DNA from: JBBIMP01 sp037444305
GTDB lineage: Bacteria; Acidobacteriota; UBA6911
Assembly (NCBI GenBank): GCA_037444305.1
Contig: JBBIMP010000012.1
Coordinates: 137,977-201,976, forward strand
DNA: 64,000 nucleotides
Reading direction: 5' to 3'
The notes under the pieces are model-generated. The model was not told the origin of the DNA. It searched no databases and worked only from the letters and a program-made list of their open reading frames with translations. Positions 63,162-64,000 of the stretch are shown one piece after another. The translations under genes were made by a program, and so were the position numbers. Position 1 is the stretch's first letter; every line of letters begins with the position of its first letter.

Positions 63162-63536
63162 TCACCCGATGAACGGGTGATAAAGGAGCTGAATCAGGTT
63201 TGCATCGGGATCCCTGAAATAGATGGAGCGTGAACCATCCCTGTGTGTCTTGGGATTCTGGACCAGTTCTATGGCCATGGATCTCAGACGGTCGGCCCAG
63301 TCATCTACATCGCCGGCTCGTGCCACCAGAAACCCGAAGTGGTCGAGTGCGCCCATGCGCTCCGCATCTAGGGATCCATCGCTCTGGTGCAGGGCAAGGA
63401 TATCAGCGCCACTGCTCAGGTAGGCGCTGGCATCATCGGGCTTCCACACGAGGCGCATGCCCAACGTGCTGGCGTAAAACTCGACGGAACGACTCAAATC
63501 CACAACTCTCAGCGCGATGTGGCGGATTCCCAGCAT
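63162..63536 (-). CDS. VOC-family (glyoxalase/dioxygenase-fold) protein
   Basis: A 124-residue single VOC domain made of two beta-alpha-beta-beta-beta units. Metal-ligand positions are filled: His in RHIALRVVDLSRSVEFYAST, His in LDHFGFLVARAGDVDDW and a late Glu/Gln region in YFRDPDANLIQLLYH. Such small enzymes include glyoxalase I, fosfomycin-resistance proteins and ring-cleaving dioxygenases. The substrate is not evident. I start at the ATG at 63536 after GGAAGCGGGG. A TTG at 63560 is the alternative. Confidence 0.85.
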   Translation of the reverse strand: MLGIRHIALRVVDLSRSVEFYASTLGMRLVWKPDDASAYLSSGADILALHQSDGSLDAERMGALDHFGFLVARAGDVDDWADRLRSMAIELVQNPKTHRDGSRSIYFRDPDANLIQLLYHPFIG

Positions 63537-63704
63537 GGCCCCGCTTCCGTTTGAGTTCAACGTTGTTACAGCCTAACACTCCCGCCCCGCAATGGCCATA
63601 CGAAACATTCCCTTGCACGGTCAAAGTCCGGTTCCGGCCCGGAGTCTGCGGGAAGGTCGGGATCGGTTGTTGGCAATTGTTTATTCGAAAACTAAATAAT
63701 TTTG
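63537..63704. other. intergenic, nothing recognised
   Basis: This stretch lies between the VOC gene start and the promoter at 63705. It becomes AT-rich from about 63670. I see no gene, repeat or RNA in it. Confidence 0.5.
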
Positions 63705-63733
63705 TTGACATCCAAACAGGGCTGCTATATAAG
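63705..63733 (+). promoter_or_regulatory. strong sigma70-type promoter
   Basis: TTGACA (63705-63710), a 17-base spacer and TATAAG (63728-63733), next to an AT-rich upstream region. The transcription start, near 63740, would give a leader of about 220 bases before the gene at 63959. Confidence 0.75.
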
Positions 63734-63864
63734 CCATCCTATCGAGTTAGATGCGAAAAGGCAACAGCTGGTAGCGCCCGGCGGCACTTTCAGGGTGACT
63801 TGCCGAGCAGTTCGTCCAATTGTTGTATTTGCGCCCGAATCGGGGTGCGAGCGGAGGAAAACAA

Positions 63865-63897
63865 GTGAAAACAACGAGTGCGATACTCTGGATTTAG
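63865..63897 (+). CDS. possible 10-codon leader peptide
   Basis: A perfect GGAGG (63853-63857) lies seven bases before a GTG that opens a ten-codon frame, MKTTSAILWI, ended by TAG. It is inside the 5' leader of the last gene. Such a short frame with such a strong ribosome site suggests a leader peptide for attenuation or coupling, though it may be chance. Confidence 0.35.
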   Translation: MKTTSAILWI

Positions 63898-63921
63898 GGG
63901 CCCTGAAGAGCCTCCCATAAA

Positions 63922-63943
63922 CCAAATATATTCAAATATTTGG
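63922..63943 (+). promoter_or_regulatory. perfect 8-base inverted repeat before the last gene
   Basis: CCAAATAT (63922-63929), a six-base loop and ATATTTGG (63936-63943), directly ahead of the TGGAG ribosome site. As RNA it would form a hairpin next to the site; as DNA it could bind a dimeric protein. There is no following T-run, so it is not an ordinary terminator. Confidence 0.45.
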
Positions 63944-63958
63944 ACTGGAGATCAAGCC

Positions 63959-64000
63959 ATGCAGACCGACGTTGAAATTCTCGAAACCAGGGAAAATCCT
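63959..64000 (+). CDS. start of a gene cut by the window edge
   Basis: The ATG has TGGAG eight bases ahead and 14 codons are visible (MQTDVEILETRENP). The upstream promoter at 63705 supports a real gene. The product cannot be named from 14 residues. The E-T-x-E/N-P pattern faintly recalls the N-terminus of QueF-type nitrile reductases, but this is only a guess. Confidence 0.6.
   Translation, partial: MQTDVEILETRENP

Overview
The window reads as a chromosomal segment of a Gram-negative (diderm) bacterium, most likely an uncultured Acidobacteriota or close relative. The diderm assignment rests on genes for a lipid A-type acyltransferase, BamD, an MlaE/F/D lipid transporter and a LolA-like carrier. 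The phylum is an inference from gene families (HspR-type heat-shock control, small conserved membrane proteins, a probable DUF6677 protein) and not from a marker gene. Coding density is very high, GC is moderately high, and I saw no rRNA, tRNA, CRISPR array or intact transposase.

Layout. Bases 1-6018 (+): guaA, dnaE, accA. 6071-12436 (-): mutL, hisS, a 0.7 kb stretch without a clear gene, and three unrecognised genes. 12506-13480 (+): an LpxL/HtrB-type acyltransferase, convergent with a long minus-strand block of TPR protein, PfkB kinase, mtnP, mce, meaB, acyl-CoA dehydrogenase, threonine aldolase, hemW, a second PfkB kinase, radC, fabG, a protein with a partial carbonic-anhydrase-like module, a VanZ-like protein and two small membrane proteins. 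26520-35558 (+): pilT, recX, alaS, then a cell-wall group (lytic transglycosylase, AMIN/amidase), an exported protein and a Crp-type regulator. 35563-47401 (-): ftsY, birA, valS, a response regulator, bamD, rpe, rsmB, fmt, def, aroC. 47575-51352 (+): mlaE-mlaF-mlaD and a CDP-alcohol phosphatidyltransferase. 51346-55072 (-): a LolA-like carrier, a 73-residue membrane protein, a LolD/MacB-type ATPase and permease, and a DedA-like protein. 55363-57811 (+): a RodZ-like protein and two unrecognised genes. 57837-61786 (-): the heat-shock operon dnaK-hsp20-dnaJ-hspR. The right end holds a broken lipoprotein-like gene with IS-like terminal repeats, a lower-GC unknown gene, a VOC protein and the first 14 codons of a rightward gene.

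Much of the window is housekeeping: translation (hisS, alaS, valS, fmt, def, rsmB), replication and repair (dnaE, mutL, recX, radC) and envelope traffic (Mla, Lol-like, Bam, amidase). Several sigma70-type promoters are very near consensus (TTGACA, 17-base spacer, TAnnnT). At four loci the promoter sits so close to a start codon lacking a Shine-Dalgarno sequence that leaderless mRNAs are predicted. Other points worth following are a HAIR-like HspR operator over the dnaK -35 box, four exact 34-residue repeats in the MCE protein, a Lol-like module with a small membrane protein inside it, and two paralogues of an unknown exported family, one intact and one broken next to possible IS21-type ends.
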